DNA of 9,244 nucleotides from an uncultured Spongiibacteraceae bacterium. GTDB taxonomy: Bacteria > Pseudomonadota > Gammaproteobacteria > Pseudomonadales > CAMLJR01. The DNA is taken from NCBI GenBank assembly GCA_946480345.1, contig CAMLJR010000124.1, forward strand, positions 1 through 9,244, in the 5' to 3' direction. Made by a program: the position numbers and the translations under genes. The notes under the pieces were generated by a model. The model was not told the DNA's origin. It searched no databases and saw only the letters and a program-made list of their open reading frames with translations. This document shows, one piece after another, positions 1 through 7,258 of this stretch; the first letter of the stretch is position 1, and every line of letters begins with the position of its first letter.

Positions 1-1025
1 GGCCAGAACAGCGCGTGGAAATACAGAATGTCTTTGCCGATGAAATGCACCATTTCGGTGTTTTCAATTTCTGCTTTGTCGGCATCGAGGAAAGCGGTTT
101 CATCGATATCGCGGCCGAGCGCTTTTTGTTTTTGCACGTAATTGCGGAAGCTGCCGAAATAGCCGACCGGCGCATCGAGCCATACATAAAAGAATTTGTT
201 GTCGGTGCCGGGAATCTTGAAGCCGAAATACGGTGCATCGCGCGAAATATCCCAGTCGGATAATCCTGCCGTGAACCATTCGTCGAGTTTATTTGCCGCC
301 TCGATTTGCAGTTTGCCCGGTTGACGAGTGAATTCTTTCAGGAATTGTTCGCAGCGCGCGTCGGACAATTTAAAGAAATAATGTTCCGAGGCTTTGCGTA
401 TTGGCGCCGCGCCAGATACCACTGAGTACGCATTTTTCAAATCGGTGGGCGCATAGGTGGTGCCGCATACTTCGCACGAATCGCCGTACTGATCTTTCGC
501 GTTGCACTTTGGGCATTCGCCTTTGATGAAGCGATCCGGCAAAAACATTTCTTTAACGGGGTCGTAGAATTGTTCGACTTCGCGGCGCGCAATCAATTCT
601 TTTGCATCGAGCTTTGCATAGAAATCGCGGCAGAACGTTTCGTTTTCGGCGGAATCGGTTTCGTAATAGTTATCGAAGCTGATGTGAAAGCCACCGAGCT
701 GGCTTTCATCGCGTTTGCTTGGGTCGTGCGGATTGCTCGCGATCCAGTTTTTCTGCGCGTCGAGCCCGCCGAAGAAATCGCGCGTGTGCTCGGCCAATAC
801 GCGATTCACTAATTCGCGCGAGGTAATACCTTCTTTTTCGGCGCGCAGCATGATCGGGGTGCCGTGTTGATCGTCGGCGCCGACGTAATGCACTTCGTGG
901 CCTTGCATGCGTTGAAAGCGCACCCAGATATCGGTCTGGATATATTCGACCAGATGGCCGAGATGAATCGAACCGTTCGCATAAGGCAGCGCGCTGGTCA
1001 CGAGAAGGCGGCGACGTGAAGACAT
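1..1025 (-). CDS. metG: Methionyl-tRNA synthetase, N-terminal part (cut by window edge)
   Basis: This enzyme charges tRNA-Met and tRNA-fMet with methionine, using ATP, in the cytoplasm. I translated the minus strand from the ATG at 1025-1023 and read 341 codons without a stop before the window ends. Visible are the class I signature HLGH (residues 21-24) in the N-terminal Rossmann fold, the [10 protein letters not shown] stretch (50-59), and a zinc knuckle in the connective domain with Cys171, Cys174, Cys184 and Cys187. Also present are the family-typical segments [14 protein letters not shown] (256-269) and [11 protein letters not shown] (279-289). The KMSKS loop and the anticodon-binding domain lie outside the window. 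The start is supported by AGGGA (1032-1036), 6 bases upstream. One oddity is an apparent extra segment at residues 85-111, between the usual RDF and GFHISFDNY. The gene is divergent from mrp, an arrangement also known in E. coli and Pseudomonas. Confidence 0.96.
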   Translation of the reverse strand, partial: MSSRRRLLVTSALPYANGSIHLGHLVEYIQTDIWVRFQRMQGHEVHYVGADDQHGTPIMLRAEKEGITSRELVNRVLAEHTRDFFGGLDAQKNWIASNPHDPSKRDESQLGGFHISFDNYYETDSAENETFCRDFYAKLDAKELIARREVEQFYDPVKEMFLPDRFIKGECPKCNAKDQYGDSCEVCGTTYAPTDLKNAYSVVSGAAPIRKASEHYFFKLSDARCEQFLKEFTRQPGKLQIEAANKLDEWFTAGLSDWDISRDAPYFGFKIPGTDNKFFYVWLDAPVGYFGSFRNYVQKQKALGRDIDETAFLDADKAEIENTEMVHFIGKDILYFHALFW

Positions 1026-1187
1026 TGAATTTCCCTGCAGAGCTTCGATAAACAAAATAAAAAAGAAGGCGCAATTCGGGCCGGGATTTTTCAGCTTGGG
1101 CGCCAACGAAAGGGGCGATACTATAGCGCACTCCGCGCGGCCAGACCCAGCCAGCCATGCTCTTCAGCGCCGCGCACCGATTATCTT

Positions 1188-1192
1188 GGGAG
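1188..1192 (+). promoter_or_regulatory. Ribosome binding site that fixes the mrp start
   Basis: GGGAG lies 5 bases before the ATG at 1198. The reading frame stays open upstream to 1096, but those 34 codons look nothing like an Mrp N-terminus and no comparable site precedes the 1096 ATG. This site therefore favours the 282-residue product. Confidence 0.7.
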
Positions 1193-1197
1193 CATCC

Positions 1198-2046
1198 ATG
1201 TCCAGCGTTTCCGGACCGAAAAGCCTGCCTAACGGGCAGCAGATCAAACACATCATCGCCGTTGCATCGGGCAAGGGCGGTGTGGGCAAATCGACAACCG
1301 CAGTCAATCTCGCGCTGGCGCTCGCCGCCGATGGTGCGCGCGTCGGTCTGCTCGATGCGGATATTTACGGGCCGAGCCAGCCGCTGATGCTCGGCGTGCC
1401 GGAAGGGACGCGGCCGGCTCAGCGCGGTTCGCAAATGCTCGAGCCGTTAATCGCGCACGGTCTGCAAACGATGTCGATCGGTTATCTGCTGACCGAAGAC
1501 ACACCGGTGGTATGGCGCGGGCCGATGGTCAGCAGCGCCTTGCAGCAATTGCTGAATCAAACCGCCTGGGAAAACCTCGATTATCTGATCATCGATATGC
1601 CGCCAGGCACCGGCGATATTCAATTGACGCTCGCGCAGAAGGTGCCGGTATCGGGCGCGGTGATTGTGACGACGCCGCAGGATATCGCGCTGCTCGATGC
1701 GAAAAAAGGCATCGAAATGTTCAGCAAGGTCGATGTGCCGGTGCTCGGCATTGTTGAGAACATGGCGGTGCATATCTGCTCGAACTGCGGCCATACCGAT
1801 CATCTGTTCGGTGAAGGCGGCGGCGATAAAATCGCGCAGGAATATCACGTGCCGCTGCTCGGTTCGCTGCCGTTGTCGCGCTCGATTCGCGAGCAGGCCG
1901 ATGGCGGCAATCCAAGCGTGGTCGCCGAGCCGAATGGTCCGGTCGCGGCGATTTATCGCGACATCGCGCGCAAGATGGTCGCGCAATTAACGCAGCAGGG
2001 CGATCGCGGCGCTGCGTTTCCGCCGATTGTGATTAAGAATGATTAA
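1198..2046 (+). CDS. apbC: Mrp/ApbC family iron-sulfur cluster carrier ATPase, short form
   Basis: Members of this P-loop family (Mrp, ApbC, NBP35) bind a [4Fe-4S] cluster at a dimer interface and pass it to target proteins in the cytoplasm. The 282-residue product has the deviant Walker A GKGGVGKST (residues 25-33), LLDADIYGPSQP (51-62), a Walker B-like LIIDMPPGTGD (130-140), and the cluster-binding CxxC at Cys194 and Cys197, followed by LFGEGGG. E. coli Mrp and Pseudomonas ApbC are about 365-370 residues because they begin with a MIP18/DUF59 domain of about 90 residues. Here the ATPase domain starts almost at once, and the 172 bases between it and metG cannot encode that domain. The catalytic core appears intact. 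It lies upstream of dcd, with a 60-base gap, and is divergent from metG. The symbol mrp is equally valid. Confidence 0.93.
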   Translation: MSSVSGPKSLPNGQQIKHIIAVASGKGGVGKSTTAVNLALALAADGARVGLLDADIYGPSQPLMLGVPEGTRPAQRGSQMLEPLIAHGLQTMSIGYLLTEDTPVVWRGPMVSSALQQLLNQTAWENLDYLIIDMPPGTGDIQLTLAQKVPVSGAVIVTTPQDIALLDAKKGIEMFSKVDVPVLGIVENMAVHICSNCGHTDHLFGEGGGDKIAQEYHVPLLGSLPLSRSIREQADGGNPSVVAEPNGPVAAIYRDIARKMVAQLTQQGDRGAAFPPIVIKND

Positions 2047-2058
2047 GGTGATTAAGAA
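2029..2058 (+). repeat. Short direct repeat across the apbC stop codon
   Basis: GTGATTAAGAA occurs at 2029-2039 and again at 2048-2058. The core GATTAAG appears three times (starting 2031, 2041 and 2050). The apbC stop TAA (2044-2046) lies inside the middle copy. This looks like a small slippage duplication at the gene end; I see no functional role. Confidence 0.55.
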
Positions 2059-2106
2059 CGATTGAGCAATTTGCTCTTTACACGTTAGGAAATTCTGGGG
2101 AATACG

Positions 2107-2673
2107 ATGAGCATTAAATCCGACAACTGGATTCGCCGCATGGCGGAGCAGCACGGCATGATCGAGCCGTTCGCGCCCGAGCAGGTGCGTAACGGCGCGA
2201 ATGGGCGAATTATTTCTTACGGCACGTCGAGCTACGGTTACGACGTGCGCTGCGCCGATGAATTCAAGGTATTCACGAATATTTACTCCGCGACGGTCGA
2301 TCCGAAAAATTTCGACGAGAAAAGTTTCGTCGATATCAAAGGCGAGTTCTGCATTATTCCGCCTAACAGTTTTGCACTGGCGCGCACGGTCGAGTATTTC
2401 CGCATTCCGCGTTCGGTGCTGACGATCTGTCTCGGCAAATCGACGTATGCGCGTTGCGGCATTATCGTCAACGTCACTCCTTTGGAGCCGGAATGGGAAG
2501 GACATGTGACGCTCGAATTTTCAAACACCACCAATCTGCCGGCAAAAATTTATGCGAACGAAGGCGTCGCGCAAATGCTGTTTTTTGAATCCGACGAAGT
2601 GTGTGCGACGAGCTATAAAGATCGCGGCGGCAAATATCAGGGGCAGCGCGGTGTGACGCTGCCGAAAACCTGA
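2107..2673 (+). CDS. dcd: dCTP deaminase
   Basis: Dcd deaminates dCTP to dUTP and ammonia, feeding dUTPase and thymidylate synthesis in the cytoplasm. The 188-residue protein is full length; Pseudomonas Dcd is the same size and E. coli Dcd has 193 residues. It contains the family core [14 protein letters not shown] (36-49), the active-site stretch GKSTYARCG (110-118) with Ser112 and Arg116, and the catalytic glutamate Glu137 in VTLEFSN. The C-terminal segment [18 protein letters not shown] is the nucleotide-covering tail of this trimeric family. The sequence keeps the plain deaminase pattern, and I see nothing suggesting the bifunctional dCTP deaminase/dUTPase type. GGGGA about 5 bases before the ATG supports the start. 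Tandem stops TGA TAA close the frame, and a strong terminator follows 17 bases later. Confidence 0.97.
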   Translation: MSIKSDNWIRRMAEQHGMIEPFAPEQVRNGANGRIISYGTSSYGYDVRCADEFKVFTNIYSATVDPKNFDEKSFVDIKGEFCIIPPNSFALARTVEYFRIPRSVLTICLGKSTYARCGIIVNVTPLEPEWEGHVTLEFSNTTNLPAKIYANEGVAQMLFFESDEVCATSYKDRGGKYQGQRGVTLPKT

Positions 2674-2690
2674 TAACGATCTACAAATAA

Positions 2691-2718
2691 AAACGGCGCC
2701 TGCGAGCGCCGTTTTTTT
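2691..2718. terminator. Bidirectional intrinsic terminator between dcd and the purMN operon
   Basis: A 9-bp perfect stem (2691-2699 with 2706-2714) encloses a six-base loop. T7 (2712-2718) follows on the plus strand, and an A-run (2689-2693) gives a T-run when read on the minus strand. It sits between the ends of two convergent genes (2673 and 2740), so it can stop transcription from both sides. Confidence 0.92.
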
Positions 2719-2739
2719 ATTCCGCAATTCGGTGTACTG

Positions 2740-3453
2740 CTATTTTTCTTTGACGTCGATGCCGTCAATTTTCCCTTTAACCAGCTTCAGCGAAATCGTT
2801 TCGCCGCCATCTTCTTGATCGAGCCGCACCAGCAGGCATTGCCAATCCGCTGCCAGCCATATTTGCGTGTCTTTATCGTCTTTTTTATCGGGACGGAATT
2901 GGCGCAAATGAATGGTGTTGAGTGTTCCTGCCGGCGTTTTGATCTTGTCGCGGCCGACCATTTCGACCCGATAGGTTTTCAGTTTTTTGCGATCGACAAC
3001 GGTGTAGTTCTTGCCGGGGAATTTATCCGGATGCGCGCACACATCGATCTGCATTTGCACCTGATAGCTCAGCTTGTCGTACACATCAGGCGCCAGCGGA
3101 ATTTTGAGCTTGGTGCCCAGATTCGTCGCAGTGTTTTCTTTCCAGTCGAAAGCCAGCGACAGGCTGCGGTCGCGATTGAACGGGTTGGTGAAGTCGTAAC
3201 TGTGCGATTTTACCGTGCCGTTGTTCAGCTCAAACGTCGAGCGTTCGAGCACATCGACGGCGAGCACGCTGGCATTGTTTTGCATCTTCCAGCGTCCGTC
3301 GGGTAGCGCTTCGAGTTTGCGATCGCCGCGCGCAGACATGATTTTGTAATTGGTTTCGTAGGTGGCTTCGAACGGCTTCAATGAATTTGCGTTATTCGCG
3401 GAGCTCAGCGCGGAGGCGAGCAACAATAAGCTAGTGGCGACGGCGTAGCGCAT
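2740..3453 (-). CDS. DUF3108 domain exported protein
   Basis: The function is unknown. The 237-residue protein starts with a Sec-type signal peptide: charged MR, a hydrophobic run YAVATSLLLLASA, and probable cleavage after LSSA (about residue 19). It is therefore likely periplasmic or associated with the envelope. The mature part matches the DUF3108 pattern: an opening PFEATYETNY segment, many alternating polar/apolar beta-strand stretches, DVYDKLSYQVQM (123-134), and VEMVGRDKIKTPAGTLNTIHL (163-183). Two cysteines (139 and 206) could pair. The frame is open far upstream inside purN, but only the ATG at 3453 precedes a signal peptide. GGGA lies 9 bases upstream within the purN end. The start is 5 bases after the purN stop, so it is probably co-translated with purMN. 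I recall the same purM-purN-DUF3108 order in Pseudomonas. The domain name is assigned from memory of the family, not a search. Confidence 0.85.
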   Translation of the reverse strand: MRYAVATSLLLLASALSSANNANSLKPFEATYETNYKIMSARGDRKLEALPDGRWKMQNNASVLAVDVLERSTFELNNGTVKSHSYDFTNPFNRDRSLSLAFDWKENTATNLGTKLKIPLAPDVYDKLSYQVQMQIDVCAHPDKFPGKNYTVVDRKKLKTYRVEMVGRDKIKTPAGTLNTIHLRQFRPDKKDDKDTQIWLAADWQCLLVRLDQEDGGETISLKLVKGKIDGIDVKEK

Positions 3454-3458
3454 AACGA

Positions 3459-4109
3459 TCAATCCCGATAAATAAAACCTGTTATTGGCAATGGGTTGTC
3501 GTCGAGCAGCGCGCGATTGTCGTTCAGAGACAGCCGATTCTGCGCGAACCATTCGGCAGCAAGCGGATAAATACGATGCTCGACTTGCAGCACGCGCGCC
3601 GCCAAGTGTTCGGCGGTGTCGGTACTTTGCACCGGCACGTGCGCTTGTATGATCGCCGGGCCTCCGTCGAGTTCCTCGGTGACGAAATGCACCGTCGCTC
3701 CCGCTTCGAGATCGCCGGCATCGATCGCGCGCTGATGCGTGTGCAGGCCGGGATATTTCGGTAATAGCGAGGGATGGATATTTAACAGCCGCCCGATAAA
3801 CGGGCGCAGAAACACCGGCGTCAGAATGCGCATGAAGCCGGCGAGGATGACGAGGTCGGGCTGGAATTGCTGCACGCAATCGCGCAATGCCGCATCGAAC
3901 GTTTCGCGATCGGCAAATTGTTGGTGATCGATGACGGCGGTGGGAATACCGGCGGCATCGGCGCGCTGCACGCCGAGCGCGGTCGGTTTATTGCTGATCA
4001 CGGCGACGATTTGCGCGTGCAACTCGCCGCGTGCGATGGCATCGATAAATGCCTGAAGATTCGAACCGCTGCCGGAGATCAGGATAACCAGCCGGCAGCG
4101 TTCAGCCAT
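3459..4109 (-). CDS. purN: Phosphoribosylglycinamide formyltransferase (GAR transformylase)
   Basis: PurN transfers a formyl group from 10-formyltetrahydrofolate to GAR, the third step of purine synthesis. The 216-residue protein is full length (E. coli has 212). Visible are the N-terminal phosphate-binding [10 protein letters not shown] (11-20), ILAGFMRIL (88-96), and the catalytic set Asn110, His112 and Asp148, matching E. coli Asn106, His108 and Asp144. They lie in [18 protein letters not shown] and [10 protein letters not shown]. The start ATG (4109-4107) overlaps the purM stop (4104-4102) by 8 bases, which implies translational coupling. The last residues after about 195 ([20 protein letters not shown]) are a variable tail. 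DUF3108 follows after 5 bases. Confidence 0.97.
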   Translation of the reverse strand: MAERCRLVILISGSGSNLQAFIDAIARGELHAQIVAVISNKPTALGVQRADAAGIPTAVIDHQQFADRETFDAALRDCVQQFQPDLVILAGFMRILTPVFLRPFIGRLLNIHPSLLPKYPGLHTHQRAIDAGDLEAGATVHFVTEELDGGPAIIQAHVPVQSTDTAEHLAARVLQVEHRIYPLAAEWFAQNRLSLNDNRALLDDNPLPITGFIYRD

Positions 4110-5160
4110 TGGCGGGCAAGCCTTGCAGTTGCACTTGTTCGGCGCCAGCGGCGAGTGCTTCGATACGGCCGATCACCATCGGCTGCTCGCCGTGCGCACG
4201 CAGGATTTGCAATGCCTGTTCCTGTTGCGCGGCCGGCACGCACACCACCATGCCGATACCGCAGTTGAACGTGCGGTACATTTCCTTCGCATCGACGCCA
4301 CCCTGCTGCTGCAACCAGTCGAAAACGGGCGGGCGCTGGTAGCTGTTCAGATCGATCACCGCCGCACAATTATCCGGCAACACGCGCGGCAGGTTTTCGA
4401 GCAGGCCGCCGCCGGTGATGTGGCACAGCGAATTCACCTGGCATTGCTTCATCAGCGCCAGCAGTGATTTAACGTAAATGCGGGTTGGCGCCATCAGCGC
4501 CTTCGCCAGCGTGGTGTCGCCGAGCGGTTGTTGCAGGTCGGCGTTGCTGACTTCGATGATTTTACGAATCAACGAATAGCCGTTGGAATGTGGACCAGAT
4601 GCTGGCAACCCCAGCAGCACATCGCCGGCGCCGACCTTGCTGCCGTCGATGATTTCGGATTTTTCGACCACACCGACCGAGAAGCCGGCGAGATCGTAAT
4701 CTTCGCCTTCGTACATGCCGGGCATCTCGGCGGTTTCGCCGCCGACCAGCGCGCAGCCGGCCAGTTCGCAGCCGGCGCCGATGCCGGTGATTACCTGGGC
4801 AGCGGTGTCGACATCGAGCTTGCCGGTCGCGTAGTAATCGAGAAAGAACAACGGCTCCGCGCCGGCAACGACTAGATCGTTAACACACATCGCGACCAGA
4901 TCGATACCGATAGTGTCGTGAATGCCGAGTTGCATCGCCAGCCGCAGCTTGGTGCCGACGCCATCGGTGCCCGAGACGAGTACCGGCTCGCGATAGCCTT
5001 TTGGCAGTTCGCACAACGCGCCGAAGCCGCCGAGTCCGCCGAGGACTTCGGGGCGACGCGTGCGCTTGGCAACGCCTTTGATGCGCTCGACCAGCGCATC
5101 GCCCGCGTCGATATCGACACCGGCATCTTTATAGCTCAGCGAGGGGCGTGGATCGTTCAT
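4102..5160 (-). CDS. purM: Phosphoribosylformylglycinamidine cyclo-ligase (AIR synthetase)
   Basis: PurM closes the imidazole ring, converting FGAM and ATP to AIR in the fifth step of purine synthesis. The 352-residue protein is full length (E. coli has 345). Motifs in order are [13 protein letters not shown] (9-21), the ATP-binding [10 protein letters not shown] (63-72), MCVNDL (91-96), [11 protein letters not shown] (140-150), [13 protein letters not shown] (188-200), and [13 protein letters not shown] (247-259). They span both halves of the PurM fold, and no active-site segment appears missing. It is the first gene of the purM-purN-DUF3108 operon. The ATG at 5160-5158 gives the normal N-terminus, although its ribosome site is weak (only GGA about 12 bases upstream). 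A plausible promoter lies at 5197-5225. I found no convincing PurR operator. Confidence 0.97.
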   Translation of the reverse strand: MNDPRPSLSYKDAGVDIDAGDALVERIKGVAKRTRRPEVLGGLGGFGALCELPKGYREPVLVSGTDGVGTKLRLAMQLGIHDTIGIDLVAMCVNDLVVAGAEPLFFLDYYATGKLDVDTAAQVITGIGAGCELAGCALVGGETAEMPGMYEGEDYDLAGFSVGVVEKSEIIDGSKVGAGDVLLGLPASGPHSNGYSLIRKIIEVSNADLQQPLGDTTLAKALMAPTRIYVKSLLALMKQCQVNSLCHITGGGLLENLPRVLPDNCAAVIDLNSYQRPPVFDWLQQQGGVDAKEMYRTFNCGIGMVVCVPAAQQEQALQILRAHGEQPMVIGRIEALAAGAEQVQLQGLPANG

Positions 5161-5196
5161 GCAATGGAATTCCGGGGTGGGGCTTGAGGGGCGCCT

Positions 5197-5225
5197 ATTG
5201 TACAGACATCGCCGCGACAGATCAG
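5197..5225 (-). promoter_or_regulatory. Candidate sigma-70 promoter for purM-purN-DUF3108
   Basis: Reading the minus strand, TACAAT (5202-5197) is a 5/6 match to the -10 box. It is preceded by a 17-base spacer and a weak -35, CTGATC (5225-5220, 3/6 match). Transcription would begin about 30 bases before the purM ATG. The assignment rests mainly on the -10 box and its position. Confidence 0.5.
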
Positions 5226-5280
5226 CCCTTGCCGGCCGCTGCTTTGTCGTCGAATTGAGCGATACAATGCCGCTCCGTTG

Positions 5281-5286
5281 AGGAGG
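5281..5286 (+). promoter_or_regulatory. Perfect ribosome binding site of the DUF2066 gene
   Basis: AGGAGG lies 6 bases before the ATG at 5293. It selects that ATG over the in-frame TTG at 5278, which would place the Shine-Dalgarno sequence inside the coding region. Confidence 0.85.
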
Positions 5287-5292
5287 GGCGCG

Positions 5293-6300
5293 ATGAGGAA
5301 TTGGCGGCAGTGGTTGATGGCGATAGCGTGTGGCATGGCGGCGATGGTCGCTCGCGCCGAAATCGTGCCCGAACTGTACACCGTCAATGTGCCGGTAGCC
5401 GACCAGACTGCGGCGGAGTTGCAGCGCGCCGCCGGCACGGGTCTTCGCGAATTGGCGGTACGAATCACCGGACGCAGCGACGCTGAGCGCAGCAGTGCGC
5501 TGGCCTCGGCGTTTGCCGATGCGCAGCGGCTGTTAACGCAATATCGATATGAGCGCAGTGGCGACGGCTGGTCGGCGCAATTGAAATACGCGTCCTCCTC
5601 GGTCGATCAGCTTTTGCGTAATGCCAACTTGCCGGTTTGGGGGGCGGATCGGCCTACGCTGAAAGCATGGCTGGTCATCAATGACGGACAGGGAGCGCGT
5701 TTTATCGATGACGCAGCTCCCATTTCGGCGTCGTTGCGTGCGCAGGCGCAACGCCGAGGTGTATTGCTTCATCTACCTACCGATTTTTCCGGCGTGACCG
5801 CCGACGATGTTGCGCGGCTTGACTTGACAACAGTGCAGGCGGCGACGCAGGGTCGGGCCCCGGTGTTATTGCTTGGTCGTATCGAACAAAACGGCAACAG
5901 TTTTAGTGGGCCCTGGCTACTTGCTGCGAATGGTCAGCAAGTTAATGCGGAGCAGCGCGCCGAATCATTGCCGGAATATCTCGCTGCGAATTTCGATCGC
6001 CTGATCGATGCGTTGTCCGCGCAATACGCGACAACGGCCGCTGGCAGCGAAGGTGTGATATTGAGTGTCAGTGGTGTTTCTCGTTACGAGGATTACGCGG
6101 CTCTGCTGAGTTATTTGCAGCGCATCAGTTTAATTAAGCGCGCACAGCCGATGATCGTTCGCGATGACGAAGTGCAACTGCAACTGAATTTGCGCGGCAC
6201 TGCTGAGCAATTAACGCGACAGTTCGCGCTCGAAAATAAATTAACGCCGCTCGATGCTGCGACGAACGCGTTATCGTATCGCTGGTCGGTGTCCCGATAA
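5293..6300 (+). CDS. DUF2066 family exported protein
   Basis: The function is unknown. The 335-residue protein has a clear Sec signal peptide: MRNWRQW, then the hydrophobic [13 protein letters not shown], with probable cleavage after ARA (residue 22). It should act in the periplasm or at the envelope. The mature start [17 protein letters not shown], the [11 protein letters not shown] segment (51-61) and an alternating mixed alpha/beta pattern fit DUF2066, as I remember this family from Pseudomonas, where it also sits between purM and hda. I see no enzyme motif, no cysteine in the mature part, and no later membrane segment. Its stop codon is followed directly by the ATG of hda, so the two are translated from one message. 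It is divergent from purM across a short gap. Family assignment is moderately sure; the role is unassigned. Confidence 0.82.
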   Translation: MRNWRQWLMAIACGMAAMVARAEIVPELYTVNVPVADQTAAELQRAAGTGLRELAVRITGRSDAERSSALASAFADAQRLLTQYRYERSGDGWSAQLKYASSSVDQLLRNANLPVWGADRPTLKAWLVINDGQGARFIDDAAPISASLRAQAQRRGVLLHLPTDFSGVTADDVARLDLTTVQAATQGRAPVLLLGRIEQNGNSFSGPWLLAANGQQVNAEQRAESLPEYLAANFDRLIDALSAQYATTAAGSEGVILSVSGVSRYEDYAALLSYLQRISLIKRAQPMIVRDDEVQLQLNLRGTAEQLTRQFALENKLTPLDAATNALSYRWSVSR

Positions 6301-6981
6301 ATGAGCGAACAGTTACCGCTGTTTCGGCCGCGAGCCGATTTAAGTTTCGATAATTTCTATGTGTCGCCGAGTAATGCAACGGTTGTCCGTGCATTAGAGC
6401 AATGGTTGCAGCAATCGAATGGCGATATATTTTATTTGCACGGCGCGCCAGGAAGCGGCCGAAGTCATTTATTGCAGGCGGCGTGTCGCGATCGCAACGC
6501 CTTTTATTTACCGCTCGCCGATTTACGCGAACACGATCCTGCCGCGATATTCGACGATCTGGAAAGCGCCGAGCTCGTCTGCCTCGACGATATCGATGTC
6601 GCTCTGGATTCGATGAGTTGGTGCGAAGCGCTATTTCATTTCTTTAATCGAATCATTGCGGCGCGCGGAAAGCTGTTGGTTTCCGCGTTGCAGAGCGCTG
6701 CAAATATTCCCTGTCGCTTGCAGGATTTACAGTCGCGCCTGAGTTTAGGGGGTAGTTTCCGGTTGCACACCGCCGACGATGAAGACCTCGCGCCGGCGCT
6801 GCGGTTGCGCGCCCACGAACGCGGTATTGATTTGAGCGACGATGTTGTCGCGTATATTTTGTCGCGACATCCCCGTGATTTCGGCGCTTTATTGTTGTTT
6901 CTGGCTGATCTCGATCGTTATTCGCTGCGTGAGCAACGGCGAATCACCGTTCCTTTTGTGCGCCGATTGCTCGATGCTTGA
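6301..6981 (+). CDS. hda: DnaA inactivator Hda (DnaA-related AAA+ protein)
   Basis: Hda, bound to the DNA-loaded sliding clamp, stimulates hydrolysis of DnaA-bound ATP and so prevents re-initiation of replication (RIDA). The 226-residue protein is a normal length. It opens with the clamp-binding motif QLPLF (residues 4-8). AAA+ elements follow: FDNFYV (16-21), Walker A GAPGSGRS (48-55, with Arg in place of the usual Lys, as in other Hda proteins), Walker B LVCLDDID (92-99), a sensor 1 region near SALQS (128-132), the Box VII arginine in DLQSRLS (Arg146), and sensor 2 around RHPRDFGALL. No DnaA DNA-binding domain IV is present, which separates it from DnaA. The ATG follows the DUF2066 stop with no gap, and no separate strong ribosome site is visible, suggesting coupled translation. 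Confidence 0.92.
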   Translation: MSEQLPLFRPRADLSFDNFYVSPSNATVVRALEQWLQQSNGDIFYLHGAPGSGRSHLLQAACRDRNAFYLPLADLREHDPAAIFDDLESAELVCLDDIDVALDSMSWCEALFHFFNRIIAARGKLLVSALQSAANIPCRLQDLQSRLSLGGSFRLHTADDEDLAPALRLRAHERGIDLSDDVVAYILSRHPRDFGALLLFLADLDRYSLREQRRITVPFVRRLLDA

Positions 6982-7112
6982 GCTTTTTTAAATCGAGCAG
7001 AAAATCTTTTCAGGCCTTCTCGCTTCTCTATTTTCAATTTAGCAATTTTTTCAATCGACGTATCATCGCGTTTCAAAATCCCACATCAAATACGGCGCGT
7101 CTAAAAGTTGAC

Positions 7113-7138
7113 GTTGCGCTGCAAGGTCGCAGCGCAAC
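7113..7138. repeat. Perfect 10-bp inverted repeat upstream of ompA
   Basis: GTTGCGCTGC (7113-7122) and GCAGCGCAAC (7129-7138) are separated by six bases, AAGGTC. GTTGAC sits directly before it (7107-7112) and again 8 bases after it (7147-7152). The plus side has no T-run (TAATTGATG follows); the minus side has only TTTT. It may be a Rho-assisted or degenerate hda terminator, or an operator. The sequence does not decide. Confidence 0.6.
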
Positions 7139-7161
7139 TAATTGATGTTGACAAAAAATGG

Positions 7162-7191
7162 TTGGAACGCGCATTGTCATCACGCTAGAAT
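7162..7191 (+). promoter_or_regulatory. Candidate sigma-70 promoter of ompA
   Basis: TTGGAA (7162-7167, 4/6) and TAGAAT (7186-7191, 5/6) are separated by 18 bases. Transcription would start near 7198 and give a leader of about 60 bases. The leader ends in a purine-rich GGGGAAGGA (7248-7256) directly before the ATG at 7259. Confidence 0.55.
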
Positions 7192-7258
7192 CGCGGCCCT
7201 CAAACGGTGACCATTATTGTGGGTCGTTGAAAGAAAAACCTGACATAGGGGAAGGACT

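Larger units (their letters stand above)
6982..7258. other. AT-rich intergenic region between hda and ompA
   Basis: I see no gene in these 277 bases. The first half (about 6985-7090) is rich in T-runs, with TTTTCAAT at 7031-7038 and 7048-7055. The second half contains a perfect inverted repeat (7113-7138), a likely ompA promoter (7162-7191), and a leader of about 60 bases. No standard U-tailed terminator for hda is evident. Confidence 0.6.

Noticed and set aside
1120..1125. TATAGT on the minus strand as the metG -10 box
   Set aside because: It is a 5/6 match about 95 bases before the metG ATG, but no acceptable -35 hexamer lies at 16-18 bases, so it is too weak to list as a promoter.
1096..1197. 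Longer Mrp/ApbC start at the upstream ATG (1096)
   Set aside because: The 34 added residues do not resemble a DUF59 domain or any Mrp N-terminus, and there is a proper ribosome site only before 1198.
706..1434. Long minus-strand open frame overlapping metG and apbC
   Set aside because: It is arginine-rich, lacks any recognisable domain, and overlaps two well-supported genes; it is a by-product of their GC-rich codons.
3454..3879. Extended N-terminus of the DUF3108 gene, whose frame is open far into purN
   Set aside because: The extension is antisense-free but lies wholly within purN in another frame, and it would bury a clear signal peptide that starts at the 3453 ATG.
4528..4875. Plus-strand open frame inside purM
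   Set aside because: It is fully antisense to conserved purM motifs and shows no ribosome site or domain.
7148..7153. Consensus TTGACA as the -35 box of ompA
   Set aside because: It is 32 bases from TAGAAT, too far, and no -10-like hexamer lies 16-18 bases downstream. TTGGAA at 7162 fits better.
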